19,524 nucleotides of DNA from NCBI RefSeq assembly GCF_964246085.1, contig NZ_CAXTPD010000048.1, one strand, 5' to 3'. Under the pieces are notes generated by a model, which searched no databases, was not told where the DNA came from, and saw nothing but the letters and a program-made list of their open reading frames with translations. The stretch comes from Brotaphodocola sp003480315 (GTDB lineage: Bacteria > Bacillota > Clostridia > Lachnospirales > Lachnospiraceae). The translations under genes and the position numbers were made by a program. Position 1 is the first letter of the stretch. Each line of letters begins with the position of its first letter. Below, piece after piece: positions 1-7,071 of the stretch.

Positions 1-6
1 GTATCA

Positions 7-44
7 ACGCCCCTTTTCTTTTAATTTTATCAGAAAAGGAGCGT
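7..44. repeat. Inverted repeat near the left window edge
   Basis: CGCCCCTTTTCT (8-19) faces AGAAAAGGAGCG (32-43) across a 12-base spacer, with one C/A mismatch; an A-T pair extends it to 7-44. There is no clear T-run on either strand. It may be the terminator hairpin of a gene outside the window or a leader structure. The assignment is open. Confidence 0.35.
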
Positions 45-69
45 GTTCACAATTTATTTACTCATGCGT

Positions 70-97
70 TTGTCGTGCTTTCGAGAAAAGTCATAAT
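70..97 (+). promoter_or_regulatory. Candidate sigma-A promoter for the asp23-like/fakA operon
   Basis: TTGTCG (70-75) and CATAAT (92-97) are separated by 16 bases, four and five matches to the two consensus hexamers. Transcription would begin near 104, giving a leader of about 120 bases before the start at 225. The AT-rich stretch 100-160 offers other possible -10 boxes, so this choice is tentative. Confidence 0.35.
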
Positions 98-224
98 GGA
101 CATAAATAAGGATATGTGATATGATTAATTAGTTAAATAATACCTTTTTTCAAAATGGCATAGCAGAAAACAATGCAGCCCGGCTTTTTCCGGCAGCAAA
201 TAAGATAGATATGGAGGGGTTTCT

Positions 225-581
225 ATGAAGGGACGCATCAACAACAAACTGGGCGAGATTCAGATTAGCTCCGATGTCATTGCCATGTATGCGGGCATGA
301 CGGCAGTCGAGTGTTTTGGTATTGTTGGTATGGCGGCGGTCAGCATGAAGGACGGACTGGTTAAGCTGTTAAAGCGTGAGAGTCTGACCCACGGCATCAC
401 TGTGGAAGTGCAGGATAACCATATTTCCATCGATTTTCACGTGATCGTGGCTTATGGAGTCAGCATCTGCGCAGTATCAGACAATCTGATCGCAAGTGTA
501 AAATACAAAGTAGAAGAATTCACCGGCATGGAGGTTGACAAGATCAACATTTATGTAGAAGGTGTACGAGTGATTGATTAA
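225..581 (+). CDS. Asp23/Gls24 (YloU-like) family protein
   Basis: 118-residue cytosolic protein of the Asp23/Gls24 (DUF322) family. The N-terminal strand (GEIQISSDVIAMYAGM), the conserved ECFGIVGMA segment and the C-terminal VDKINIYVEGVRV are typical, and the length fits the short YloU type. Family members are linked to envelope stress or fatty-acid metabolism, but the biochemical role is unknown. GGAGG (213-217) lies 7 bases before the ATG and supports the start. The stop codon overlaps the ribosome site of the next gene (AAGGAGG 580-586), so the two are almost certainly cotranscribed and translationally coupled. The pairing with a DAK2 protein matches yloU-yloV of Bacillus. No signal peptide or membrane segment is seen. 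Confidence 0.9.
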   Translation: MKGRINNKLGEIQISSDVIAMYAGMTAVECFGIVGMAAVSMKDGLVKLLKRESLTHGITVEVQDNHISIDFHVIVAYGVSICAVSDNLIASVKYKVEEFTGMEVDKINIYVEGVRVID

Positions 582-594
582 GGAGGACCTGACG

Positions 595-2292
595 GTGAGT
601 GTGAAGGTAATAGACGCCCGTCTGATGCAGAAGGCATTTCTTGCCGGAGCAAAGGGATTAGAAGCAAAAAAAGAGTGGATCAACGAATTAAATGTATTTC
701 CGGTGCCGGACGGCGATACCGGAACCAATATGACCATGACGATCATGGCCGCGGCCAGAGAGGTGGCAGCTGTAAAGGACCCAACCATGGATTCCCTGGC
801 CAAGGCAATTTCTTCCGGCTCCCTGCGCGGCGCAAGAGGAAACTCCGGCGTTATCTTATCCCAGCTGTTCCGCGGTTTTACCAGGGAGATCAAGGGAAAA
901 GAGGTTGTAGATGTCAAGACGCTGGCCCAGGCCTTTGTCCATGCCACTGAGACCGCTTATAAGGCAGTTATGAAGCCGAAAGAGGGTACGATCCTGACAG
1001 TTGCGAAGGGCATGGCGGACAAGGCAGTAGAGGCTGCCGAGGAGACAGATGACATCTTGGAGTTCGGCAGCAGGGTCATTGAGCATGGTGATTATGTATT
1101 AAGCCAGACTCCGGAGATGCTTCCGGTATTAAAGCAGGCAGGTGTGGTAGACTCAGGCGGTCAGGGACTGATGCAGGTATTAAAGGGCGCATTTGACGGT
1201 GTCAGCGGAAAGGAAGTGGATATCACGGTTCCGGATGCCAAACCTGCGGCAGGTGCACCGGCAGAAGCAAAGGGTGCGGCATCCACTGACATTGACACGG
1301 CACATATCAAATACGGCTACTGTACCGAGTTCATCATCAATCTGGAGCAGCATTACGATGAAAACAGCGAACATGAGTTCAAGGCTTATCTGGAGTCGAT
1401 CGGTGATTCCATCGTGGTGGTTTCCGATGATGACATTGTAAAAGTACATGTTCATACCAACGATCCGGGTCTTGCCATCCAGAAGGCACTGACCTTTGGC
1501 TCCCTGTCCCGCATGAAGATCGACAATATGCGCGAGGAGCACCAGGAGCGCGTGATCCAGGACGCAGAGCGCAAGGCAGCAGAGCAGAAAGCCGGGGAAG
1601 AAAAGGCAGAGACAGCAAAGAATGAGCCGAGAAAGCCATATGGCTTCATTGCGGTATCCGTTGGAGACGGGCTGGGCGAGATCTTTAAGGGCATTGGCGC
1701 AGATTACCTGATCGAGGGCGGTCAGACCATGAACCCGAGTACCGAGGACATGGTCAACGCGATCGACCACGTGAACGCGGATACCGTCTATATCCTTCCG
1801 AACAACAAGAACATTATTCTGGCTGCAGAGCAGGTAAAGTATCTGGTAGAGGACAAGCAGATCATCGTAGTTCCGTCTAAGACAGTACCGCAGGGCATTA
1901 CCGCGCTGATTAACTTTATTCCGGATCAGACTCCGGAGGAGAATCTGGCAACCATGGTGGAAGAGATGGGCCGTGTGAAAACCGGTCAGATTACCTATGC
2001 GGTGCGCAATACCGTCATAGATGACATGGAGATCCATGAGGGCGATATCATGGGAATCGGTGACCACGGTATGCTGGCTATCAGCACCAGTCTTGAGAAG
2101 ACCACCGTTGACACCTTAAAGGCTATGCTGGATGAGGATTCCGAGCTGGTTACCGTTTACTACGGAAGCGATGTGAGTGCAGCAGACGCGCAGGCCCTGA
2201 CAGCAAAGCTTCAGGAAAGCTGCCCGGATGTGGAAATTGAGCTTCAGGAGGGCGGTCAGCCGATCTACTATTATCTGATTTCTGTAGAGTAG
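595..2292 (+). CDS. fakA: DAK2-domain fatty acid kinase-like protein (FakA/YloV family)
   Basis: 565 residues from the GTG at 595, chosen because AAGGAGG (580-586) lies 8 bases upstream; an in-frame TTG at 574 lies before that site and is unlikely. The N-terminal DakL-type kinase domain (about residues 10-200) carries the Mg-ATP motif PVPDGDTGTN (36-45) and the segment GSLRGARGNSG (75-85). A middle domain (about 230-320) is followed by an Ala/Glu/Lys-rich linker (about 325-350) and a C-terminal domain from PYGFIAVSVGDG onward, the usual YloV order. In the family, FakA phosphorylates fatty acids presented by a separate DegV-like FakB to feed phospholipid synthesis; no fakB lies here. Length agrees with YloV (about 550). 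The substrate is inferred from family, not shown by the sequence. Confidence 0.88.
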   Translation: MSVKVIDARLMQKAFLAGAKGLEAKKEWINELNVFPVPDGDTGTNMTMTIMAAAREVAAVKDPTMDSLAKAISSGSLRGARGNSGVILSQLFRGFTREIKGKEVVDVKTLAQAFVHATETAYKAVMKPKEGTILTVAKGMADKAVEAAEETDDILEFGSRVIEHGDYVLSQTPEMLPVLKQAGVVDSGGQGLMQVLKGAFDGVSGKEVDITVPDAKPAAGAPAEAKGAASTDIDTAHIKYGYCTEFIINLEQHYDENSEHEFKAYLESIGDSIVVVSDDDIVKVHVHTNDPGLAIQKALTFGSLSRMKIDNMREEHQERVIQDAERKAAEQKAGEEKAETAKNEPRKPYGFIAVSVGDGLGEIFKGIGADYLIEGGQTMNPSTEDMVNAIDHVNADTVYILPNNKNIILAAEQVKYLVEDKQIIVVPSKTVPQGITALINFIPDQTPEENLATMVEEMGRVKTGQITYAVRNTVIDDMEIHEGDIMGIGDHGMLAISTSLEKTTVDTLKAMLDEDSELVTVYYGSDVSAADAQALTAKLQESCPDVEIELQEGGQPIYYYLISVE

Positions 2293-2341
2293 CCGCAGCT
2301 GCATGCAGCCGGAAACGGACACTTTACTGTAAGGAGAAAAT

Positions 2342-2386
2342 ATGAGGGGAGTTGTCTTTACGGATAACTCTCCTTTTGCAATATAG
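2342..2386 (+). CDS. Candidate 14-codon leader peptide before recG
   Basis: ATG at 2342 opens a 14-codon frame (MRGVVFTDNSPFAI) ending at TAG 2384-2386. It has a good ribosome site, AAGGAG (2331-2336), 5 bases upstream. Its codons cover the whole terminator-like hairpin 2345-2374, and its stop abuts the recG ribosome site AGGAGA (2385-2390). A ribosome translating it would open the hairpin and arrive at recG. It may be a chance ORF; the placement is what makes it plausible. Confidence 0.35.
   Translation: MRGVVFTDNSPFAI
2345..2377 (+). terminator. Terminator-like hairpin between fakA and recG
   Basis: AGGGGAGTTGTC (2345-2356) pairs over 12 positions, including two G-U, with GGATAACTCTCCT (2362-2374) around a loop of about 6 bases. 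A short T-run (2374-2377) follows. The brief U tract suggests partial termination or attenuation rather than a full stop. It overlaps the candidate leader ORF 2342-2386. Confidence 0.55.
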
Positions 2387-2396
2387 GAGAATGATT

Positions 2397-4469
2397 ATGA
2401 ATCAGCAGCCAATTACCGTCCTGAAGGGAATTGGGGAAAAAACGGCAGGCTTGTTTGCAAAACTGGGAGTGGAGACAGTAGAGGAGCTGCTTCACGATTA
2501 TCCGCGTGCCTACGATGCCTACGAAGAACCGGTTCCCGTTGGAAAACTGCGGGAAAAGGGGATGTTTGCGGTATCCGGCCAGCTTATGAAGACGCCGTCC
2601 GTGCGCCGTTTTAAGAATATCCAGGTTGTGATCACGGACGTACGGGATATGACCGGGGCACTGCAGCTGACCTGGTATAATATGCCTTATCTGCGCAATG
2701 TTCTGCAGATGGGCCAGATCCTCATTTTTCGAGGCCGTGTGGTAAAAAAGAACGGACGACTGACTATGGAGCAGCCGGAGGTATTTACACCGGAACAGTA
2801 TCGCGGCATCATGCATTCCATGCAGCCGGTGTATGGGCAGACAAAGGGACTGGGCAATAAGACCATCACCCGTGCAGTGCAGCAGGCATTGGAACAGCGG
2901 CAGATGGAGCGGGAGTACCTGCCGGAGGAGCTTCGCAGCCGTTACGAACTGGCAGAATACAATTATGCGATCGAGCATATCCATTTTCCGGCAGACCGGA
3001 AGGAACTGCTCTTTGCCAGAAAACGCCTGGTGTTTGATGAATTTCTGTTCTTTCTGCTTTCTGTGCGCCGGTTAAAGGAAAAACGTCAGGACTTAAAAAG
3101 CAGCTATGTGATCCCGCGGTCAGCGAAGGTCGATCAACTCCTGGATTCTCTGCCCTATGAGCTGACCGGTGCCCAGAAAAAGGTTCTGAAAGAGGTGCGG
3201 AGGGATCTGGAAAGCGGACTGGTCATGAACCGTCTGGTACAAGGAGATGTGGGCTCCGGAAAAACCATTGTGGCAGTACTGGCCCTTCTGGAAACGGCTA
3301 TGAACGGCTGTCAGGGGGCCTTGATGGCTCCGACCGAGGTTCTGGCAAAGCAGCACTACGAATCCATTACCGGTCTGTTTTCCACTTACGGGATTGAAAT
3401 GCAGGTGGTTCTGGTGACAGGTTCCATGACGGCAAAGGAAAAACGTCTGGCCTACGAAAAGATTGCTTCCCACGAGGCAGATATCATAGTGGGAACTCAT
3501 GCCCTGATCCAGGAAAAGGTGCATTATGACCGACTGGCCCTGGTCATTACCGATGAGCAGCACCGGTTCGGCGTGGGGCAGCGGGAGGCCCTGGGAAACA
3601 AGGGCAGTGAACATGATCCGGAGCTGACACCGCATGTGCTGGTCATGAGTGCCACCCCGATCCCCAGGACTCTGGCTATCATTCTGTATGGAGATCTGGA
3701 TATTTCTATTATTGATGAGATGCCGGCAGAGCGTTTGCCTGTCAAAAACTGTGTGGTAAACACCGGGTACCGGGACAAGGCATATCAGTTCATTGCCAGG
3801 GAAATTGCTGCCGGGCGCCAGGCCTACGTCATCTGTCCCATGGTAGAGGAGAGCGAGATGATCGAGGCGGAAAATGTGCTGGACTACACAAAGCTTCTGC
3901 GGGAAAAGCTGCCTGCAGGCATTACTGTGGAGTACCTGCACGGAAAAATGAAGGGCAAAGAGAAAAATAAGATCATGGAGCGTTTTGCTTCAGGTGAAAT
4001 CCAGGTGCTTGTTTCCACAACCGTTGTCGAAGTCGGTGTGAATGTTCCGAATGCTACGGTCATGATGATCGAGAATGCGGAGCGTTTCGGACTGGCCCAG
4101 CTTCATCAGCTCCGCGGCCGTGTGGGACGCGGCGCGCATCAGTCCTACTGTATCATGGTGAACTGCTCTGACCAGGATGGTACCCAGGAGCGCCTGGATA
4201 TCTTAAACCGATCGAATGACGGCTTCTACATTGCCTCTGAGGATCTGAAGCTGCGTGGCCCGGGAGACTTTTTCGGTATACGCCAGAGCGGTGATATGGA
4301 ATTTAAGATCGCGGACATCTTCACCGACGCAAATCTGTTAAAGACCGTATCAGAAGAAGTAAACCGTATTCTGGAACGTGACCCAGAGCTGGAGCAGGGA
4401 GAGTACCGGGCGCTAAGAGAGAGACTGGATATCTATCTTAGCAAGAGTTATGACAAACTGAATTTGTAA
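2397..4469 (+). CDS. recG: ATP-dependent DNA helicase RecG
   Basis: 690 residues, the normal RecG length. RecG is a cytosolic superfamily 2 translocase that reverses stalled replication forks and branch-migrates Holliday junctions. The N-terminal wedge/OB domain starts with PITVLKGIGEKTA; Walker A is GDVGSGKT (283-290); motif II is the DEQH box (386-389) in DEQHRFGVGQRE; motif III is SATPIPRT; motif VI is QLRGRVGRG, followed by the TRG-like C-terminal region (LRGPGDFFGIRQSG). The ATG at 2397 is preferred because AGGAGA (2385-2390) is 6 bases upstream. The ATG at 2391 touches that site, and a TTG at 2352 lies inside the preceding hairpin. The fakA-like gene is 104 bases upstream; yloV and recG are also close neighbours in Bacillus. 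The gene appears intact. Confidence 0.97.
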   Translation: MNQQPITVLKGIGEKTAGLFAKLGVETVEELLHDYPRAYDAYEEPVPVGKLREKGMFAVSGQLMKTPSVRRFKNIQVVITDVRDMTGALQLTWYNMPYLRNVLQMGQILIFRGRVVKKNGRLTMEQPEVFTPEQYRGIMHSMQPVYGQTKGLGNKTITRAVQQALEQRQMEREYLPEELRSRYELAEYNYAIEHIHFPADRKELLFARKRLVFDEFLFFLLSVRRLKEKRQDLKSSYVIPRSAKVDQLLDSLPYELTGAQKKVLKEVRRDLESGLVMNRLVQGDVGSGKTIVAVLALLETAMNGCQGALMAPTEVLAKQHYESITGLFSTYGIEMQVVLVTGSMTAKEKRLAYEKIASHEADIIVGTHALIQEKVHYDRLALVITDEQHRFGVGQREALGNKGSEHDPELTPHVLVMSATPIPRTLAIILYGDLDISIIDEMPAERLPVKNCVVNTGYRDKAYQFIAREIAAGRQAYVICPMVEESEMIEAENVLDYTKLLREKLPAGITVEYLHGKMKGKEKNKIMERFASGEIQVLVSTTVVEVGVNVPNATVMMIENAERFGLAQLHQLRGRVGRGAHQSYCIMVNCSDQDGTQERLDILNRSNDGFYIASEDLKLRGPGDFFGIRQSGDMEFKIADIFTDANLLKTVSEEVNRILERDPELEQGEYRALRERLDIYLSKSYDKLNL

Positions 4470-4485
4470 TATAGCCAGTAAAGTA

Positions 4486-4664
4486 GACGGAGGACGGCTG
4501 CATAACAAGCTCCAGAACTTTCAGCATATCAGGTTGTACGCATCTTGAGCACGCATGTCCGAATGTGGCGAATGCAATTCGACACAGGCGAACATGTGTA
4601 AGCGAAAGCAAGCGAACAACGATATGTGAAAGTGTCGGGGCTTGTTATGCAGCCGTCTTCCGTC
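4486..4664. repeat. Large rod-like palindrome of unknown function
   Basis: The 28-base arms 4486-4513 and 4637-4664 pair at every position as RNA; the two departures from perfect complementarity both become G-U pairs. Pairing continues inward: ACTTTCA (4517-4523) with TGAAAGT (4627-4633), CATATC (4525-4530) with GATATG (4621-4626), GTTGT (4533-4537) with ACAAC (4616-4620), ACGCATGT (4551-4558) with ACATGTGT (4592-4599), and an apical hairpin 4564-4586. GCGAA occurs four times (4568, 4588, 4602, 4612). It begins 17 bases after the recG stop and ends 30 bases before the T-box promoter, so it is not part of the T-box transcript. There is no T-run after it, no ORF in it and no obvious target duplication. 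It may be a MITE-like element, a structured RNA or a recG 3' end. Confidence 0.8.
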
Positions 4665-4694
4665 GGACCTATGTTTATTGTCTGAAAAAAATGA

Positions 4695-4723
4695 TTGACA
4701 AATCCGTTCTGCCGCATTATGAT
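4695..4723 (+). promoter_or_regulatory. Strong sigma-A promoter for the T-box/transporter operon
   Basis: TTGACA (4695-4700), a 17-base spacer and TATGAT (4718-4723) give a near-consensus promoter. Transcription should start near 4730, just upstream of T-box Stem I, so the leader is about 318 bases long. The strength fits an operon controlled mainly by termination. Confidence 0.8.
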
Positions 4724-4739
4724 AGGTAGCAACAACGAC

Positions 4740-5027
4740 AAACCGATGAGAAAGAGGAGTAAGCACTTCGCTGATATCACAGAGAGCTGCAGGTGGTGGG
4801 ATTGCAGTATGGAAGGAATTGCTGAATGGACTTTCGAGGGCAGATCTGAAATCGAGGCTGGTGAGTAAAAAGGCACAGAAAGTAGGAACTGACGGAAACC
4901 GCAACCGTTACCTGGCGGCGTATATGTTAGTATACGGGTGAGTGGGTGCAAACCAATTTGAGTGGTACCGCGGATTAAGTATATTCGTCTCAAATACAGA
5001 AATAAATCTGTATTTGAGATTTTTTTT
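4740..5027 (+). promoter_or_regulatory. T-box riboswitch, tryptophan (TGG specifier)
   Basis: The T-box core AGTGGTACCGCGG (4961-4973) is unmistakable. Stem I closes with GAAAG (4750-4754) against CTTTC (4831-4835). The specifier loop reads GAA-TGG-A, giving TGG (4827-4829), the Trp codon, followed by the expected purine. The distal loop has AGAGAG and CTGCA (4787-4791) pairing TGCAG (4803-4807) around a GGTGGTG sequence. In the antiterminator, TTTGAG (4957-4962) pairs CTCAAA (4989-4994) around the bulge TGGTACC and GCG/CGT. The rival terminator is 4988-5019. Uncharged tRNA-Trp should bind the TGG codon and the TGG of the bulge, favouring read-through into the transporter genes. The bulge N position is T, which would face the tRNA discriminator base. 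Confidence 0.95.
4988..5027 (+). terminator. T-box-controlled intrinsic terminator
   Basis: A 13-base perfect stem, TCTCAAATACAGA (4988-5000) with TCTGTATTTGAGA (5007-5019), has loop AATAAA and eight T residues (5020-5027). Its 5' arm shares 4989-4994 with the antiterminator, so the two folds exclude each other. The ribosome site AAGGAGG (5033-5039) follows directly. Confidence 0.95.
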
Positions 5028-5047
5028 ATTTTAAGGAGGAAACGATT

Positions 5048-6139
5048 ATGAGAAAAAGTGTGAAGGTTATGGCAGCAGCAATGGCAGCAATGATGGCATT
5101 GGCAGGATGCGGCAGCAAGACCGCAGAGACCACTGCAGCAGACACAAAGGCAGCAGAAACCACAGCAGAAGCTTCCACAGCGGAAACTACCGCAGAAGCA
5201 GCAGGTGTGGAGCTTGCCGATGGCGAGTACACCGTAGGTATCGGCCAGTTCGCAGAGCACGGCTCCTTAGATAACTGCCGTACCGGATTTTTGCAGGGCC
5301 TGGCAGATGAGGGTATCGTGGAAGGCAAGAACCTGACTGTTCTTTACGAGAACGCACAGGCAGACGGCGGCACCGCAAGCCAGATCATGAACAACTTCCT
5401 TTCCAAGAAAGCCGATCTGATCTGTGCCATTGCAACCCCGATCGCCCAGAGTGCCTACAGCGCAGCAAAGGATGCTGGCGTACCGGTGATCTACACCGCA
5501 GTTACCGATCCGGTACTGGCAGAGCTTGCTAACGCAGACGGAACCCCGGTCGGAGAGATCACCGGTACCAGCGACAAGCTTCCGGTTGAAAGCCAGTTAA
5601 AGATGATCCGCACCATGCTTCCGGATGCAAAGACCATCGGTATCATGTACAGCACCAGCGAGATCAATTCCGTGTCCGCGATCGAGGAATACAAGGAAGC
5701 AGCAGCGGAGTATGGCTTTGAGATTGTAGAGAGTGGTATTTCTTCTACCTCAGACATCCCGTTAGCAGCAGATGCCCTGGTAGAGAAAGTTGACTGTATC
5801 AATAACTTAACCGACAATACCGTGGTAAGCTCCCTTCCGGTAATCCTGGATAAGGCAGCAAAGAAAAACATCCCGGTATTCGGAAGTGAGATCGAGCAGG
5901 TTAAGATCGGCTGTCTTGCAGCGGTTGGCCTGGATTATGTAAGCCTTGGCGAGCAGACCGGTAAGATGGCAGCAAAAGTATTAAAGGGCGAAAAGAAGGC
6001 AAGCGAGATGAACTTTGAGATTATCGAAGAGGCAGCTTTCTATGGAAACAACAAGGTTGCAGAAAATCTTGGTATCACCATTCCGGCAGAGCTTTCCGAC
6101 AACGCGGCAGCACTGTTCGATGAGATTATCACCAACTAG
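5048..6139 (+). CDS. trpX: ABC transporter substrate-binding lipoprotein, probably tryptophan (TrpX-type)
   Basis: 363-residue extracellular binding lipoprotein of the ABC_sub_bind family (PF04392). The signal peptide ends in the lipobox LAGC, with Cys21 as the lipidation site. A low-complexity Ala/Thr/Glu linker (about 24-52, repeated AETT units) tethers the domain to the membrane. The mature domain starts near YTVGIGQFAEHGSLDNCRTG, and the two lobes run to the end. AAGGAGG (5033-5039) lies 8 bases before the ATG. It is first in an operon with permease and ATPase, directly behind a TGG-specifier T-box. Families of this type are annotated broadly as sugar or amino-acid binders; the Trp assignment rests on the T-box and on known T-box-regulated trpXYZ operons. 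Binding residues were not checked. Confidence 0.87.
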   Translation: MRKSVKVMAAAMAAMMALAGCGSKTAETTAADTKAAETTAEASTAETTAEAAGVELADGEYTVGIGQFAEHGSLDNCRTGFLQGLADEGIVEGKNLTVLYENAQADGGTASQIMNNFLSKKADLICAIATPIAQSAYSAAKDAGVPVIYTAVTDPVLAELANADGTPVGEITGTSDKLPVESQLKMIRTMLPDAKTIGIMYSTSEINSVSAIEEYKEAAAEYGFEIVESGISSTSDIPLAADALVEKVDCINNLTDNTVVSSLPVILDKAAKKNIPVFGSEIEQVKIGCLAAVGLDYVSLGEQTGKMAAKVLKGEKKASEMNFEIIEEAAFYGNNKVAENLGITIPAELSDNAAALFDEIITN

Positions 6140-6167
6140 AGGGTATTCATAAAAGAATACATGCTCT
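6138..6167 (+). repeat. Short intercistronic hairpin between trpX and trpY
   Basis: GTATTC (6143-6148) and GAATAC (6155-6160) pair perfectly around ATAAAA, and AGAG (6138-6141) can pair CTCT (6164-6167) beyond. There is no U tract, so termination is unlikely. Such hairpins between binding-protein and permease genes can protect the upstream mRNA; that role is inferred here. Confidence 0.4.
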
Positions 6168-6186
6168 TAGAAATCGGAGGAAACAA

Positions 6187-7071
6187 ATGTCTATCATCAT
6201 TGGCGTCATGGAAGAAGGTCTGATCTACGCGATCATGGCACTTGGCTTATATATTACCTACAAAATCCTGGATTTTCCGGATCTGTCTGTGGATGGCACG
6301 TTCCCGATGGGAGCGGCTGTCACAGCCATGCTGATCCTGAAGGGGGTACATCCGGTACTGACTCTGGTCCTGAGCTTTGCGGCAGGACTGCTGGCCGGAT
6401 GCATTACCGGTCTGATCCATGTGAAGCTGAAGGTACGGGACCTGCTCTCCGGCATCATCATGATGACAGCGCTGTACTCCATTAACCTGCGGATCGCGGG
6501 GAAGGCAAACCTGCCGATCTTCAGCAAGGAAACAATTTTTGAGAACACATTTCTGGATGCTGCCGTGCCGGAGGCACTGGATCCGTATCTGGTCTGCATC
6601 ATCCTGTTCGTGATCGTCCTGTTCTGTAAGATCCTGCTGGATCTGTTCTTAAAGACCCGGGCCGGCTATCTGCTGAGGGCAGTCGGTGATAACGAGGTGC
6701 TGGTTACCTCTCTGGCAAAGGATAAGGGCATGGTGAAGATCCTGGGACTGGCTCTCGCAAATGGCTTTGTAGCTCTGGCGGGCTGTGTGTACTGCCAGCA
6801 GAAAGGCTTCTTTGAGGTCAGCACCGGAACCGGCACCATGGTGATCGGCCTGGCCAGCGTGATCATCGGAACCAAGCTGCTGAAGAGGTTTCATGGTGTG
6901 AAGGCAACTACCGCAGTCATCTTCGGTTCCATTGTCTATAAGGCCTGCGTATCCCTGGCCATCGCCCTGGGCATGGCAGCATCAGACTTAAAGCTGATCA
7001 CGGCAGTTCTGTTTTTGATCATCCTGGTTGCCAGCAACCGGAAGGAAAGGAAGGTAAAGGCGCATGCTTGA
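6187..7071 (+). CDS. trpY: ABC transporter permease (TrpY-type)
   Basis: 294-residue integral membrane protein of the LivH-like BPD_transp_2 permease family. It shows about eight hydrophobic segments, the first at about residues 5-25 and the last near 272-285. The motif DFPDLSVDGTFPMGA after the first helix is typical of this group. The cytoplasmic coupling region RAVGDNEVLVTSLAKDKG (about 168-185) contacts the ATPase. CGGAGG lies 6 bases before the ATG. It sits 47 bases after the binding-protein gene and overlaps the ATPase gene by 8 bases, so translation is coupled. With only one permease gene in the operon, a homodimer is inferred. Substrate is assigned from the operon's T-box, not from this sequence. 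Confidence 0.88.
   Translation: MSIIIGVMEEGLIYAIMALGLYITYKILDFPDLSVDGTFPMGAAVTAMLILKGVHPVLTLVLSFAAGLLAGCITGLIHVKLKVRDLLSGIIMMTALYSINLRIAGKANLPIFSKETIFENTFLDAAVPEALDPYLVCIILFVIVLFCKILLDLFLKTRAGYLLRAVGDNEVLVTSLAKDKGMVKILGLALANGFVALAGCVYCQQKGFFEVSTGTGTMVIGLASVIIGTKLLKRFHGVKATTAVIFGSIVYKACVSLAIALGMAASDLKLITAVLFLIILVASNRKERKVKAHA

Noticed and set aside
1180..2067. Long open frame on the minus strand (295 codons)
   Set aside because: It lies wholly inside the fakA-like gene, has no family resemblance and is rich in Cys, His and Leu as expected from an antisense shadow.
3120..3941. 273-codon minus-strand open frame
   Set aside because: Entirely antisense to the helicase domains of recG, with no recognisable motif.
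4568..4616. Four GCGAA repeats as a small CRISPR or iteron array
   Set aside because: The units are 5 bases, spaced irregularly (20, 14 and 10), and several are part of the palindrome's pairing.
4486..4664. Reading the large palindrome as the recG terminator
   Set aside because: No T-run follows either arm and the stem is far longer than an intrinsic terminator; it is reported as unexplained.
5108..5210. Repetitive GCAGAAACC-like DNA in trpX as a mobile or VNTR element
   Set aside because: It encodes the in-frame Ala/Thr/Glu linker common after lipoprotein signal peptides.
4529..5260. Minus-strand open frame across the recG-trpX gap (243 codons)
   Set aside because: It runs through the T-box, its terminator and the palindrome, which explain this sequence; the encoded protein is Cys/His-rich shadow sequence.
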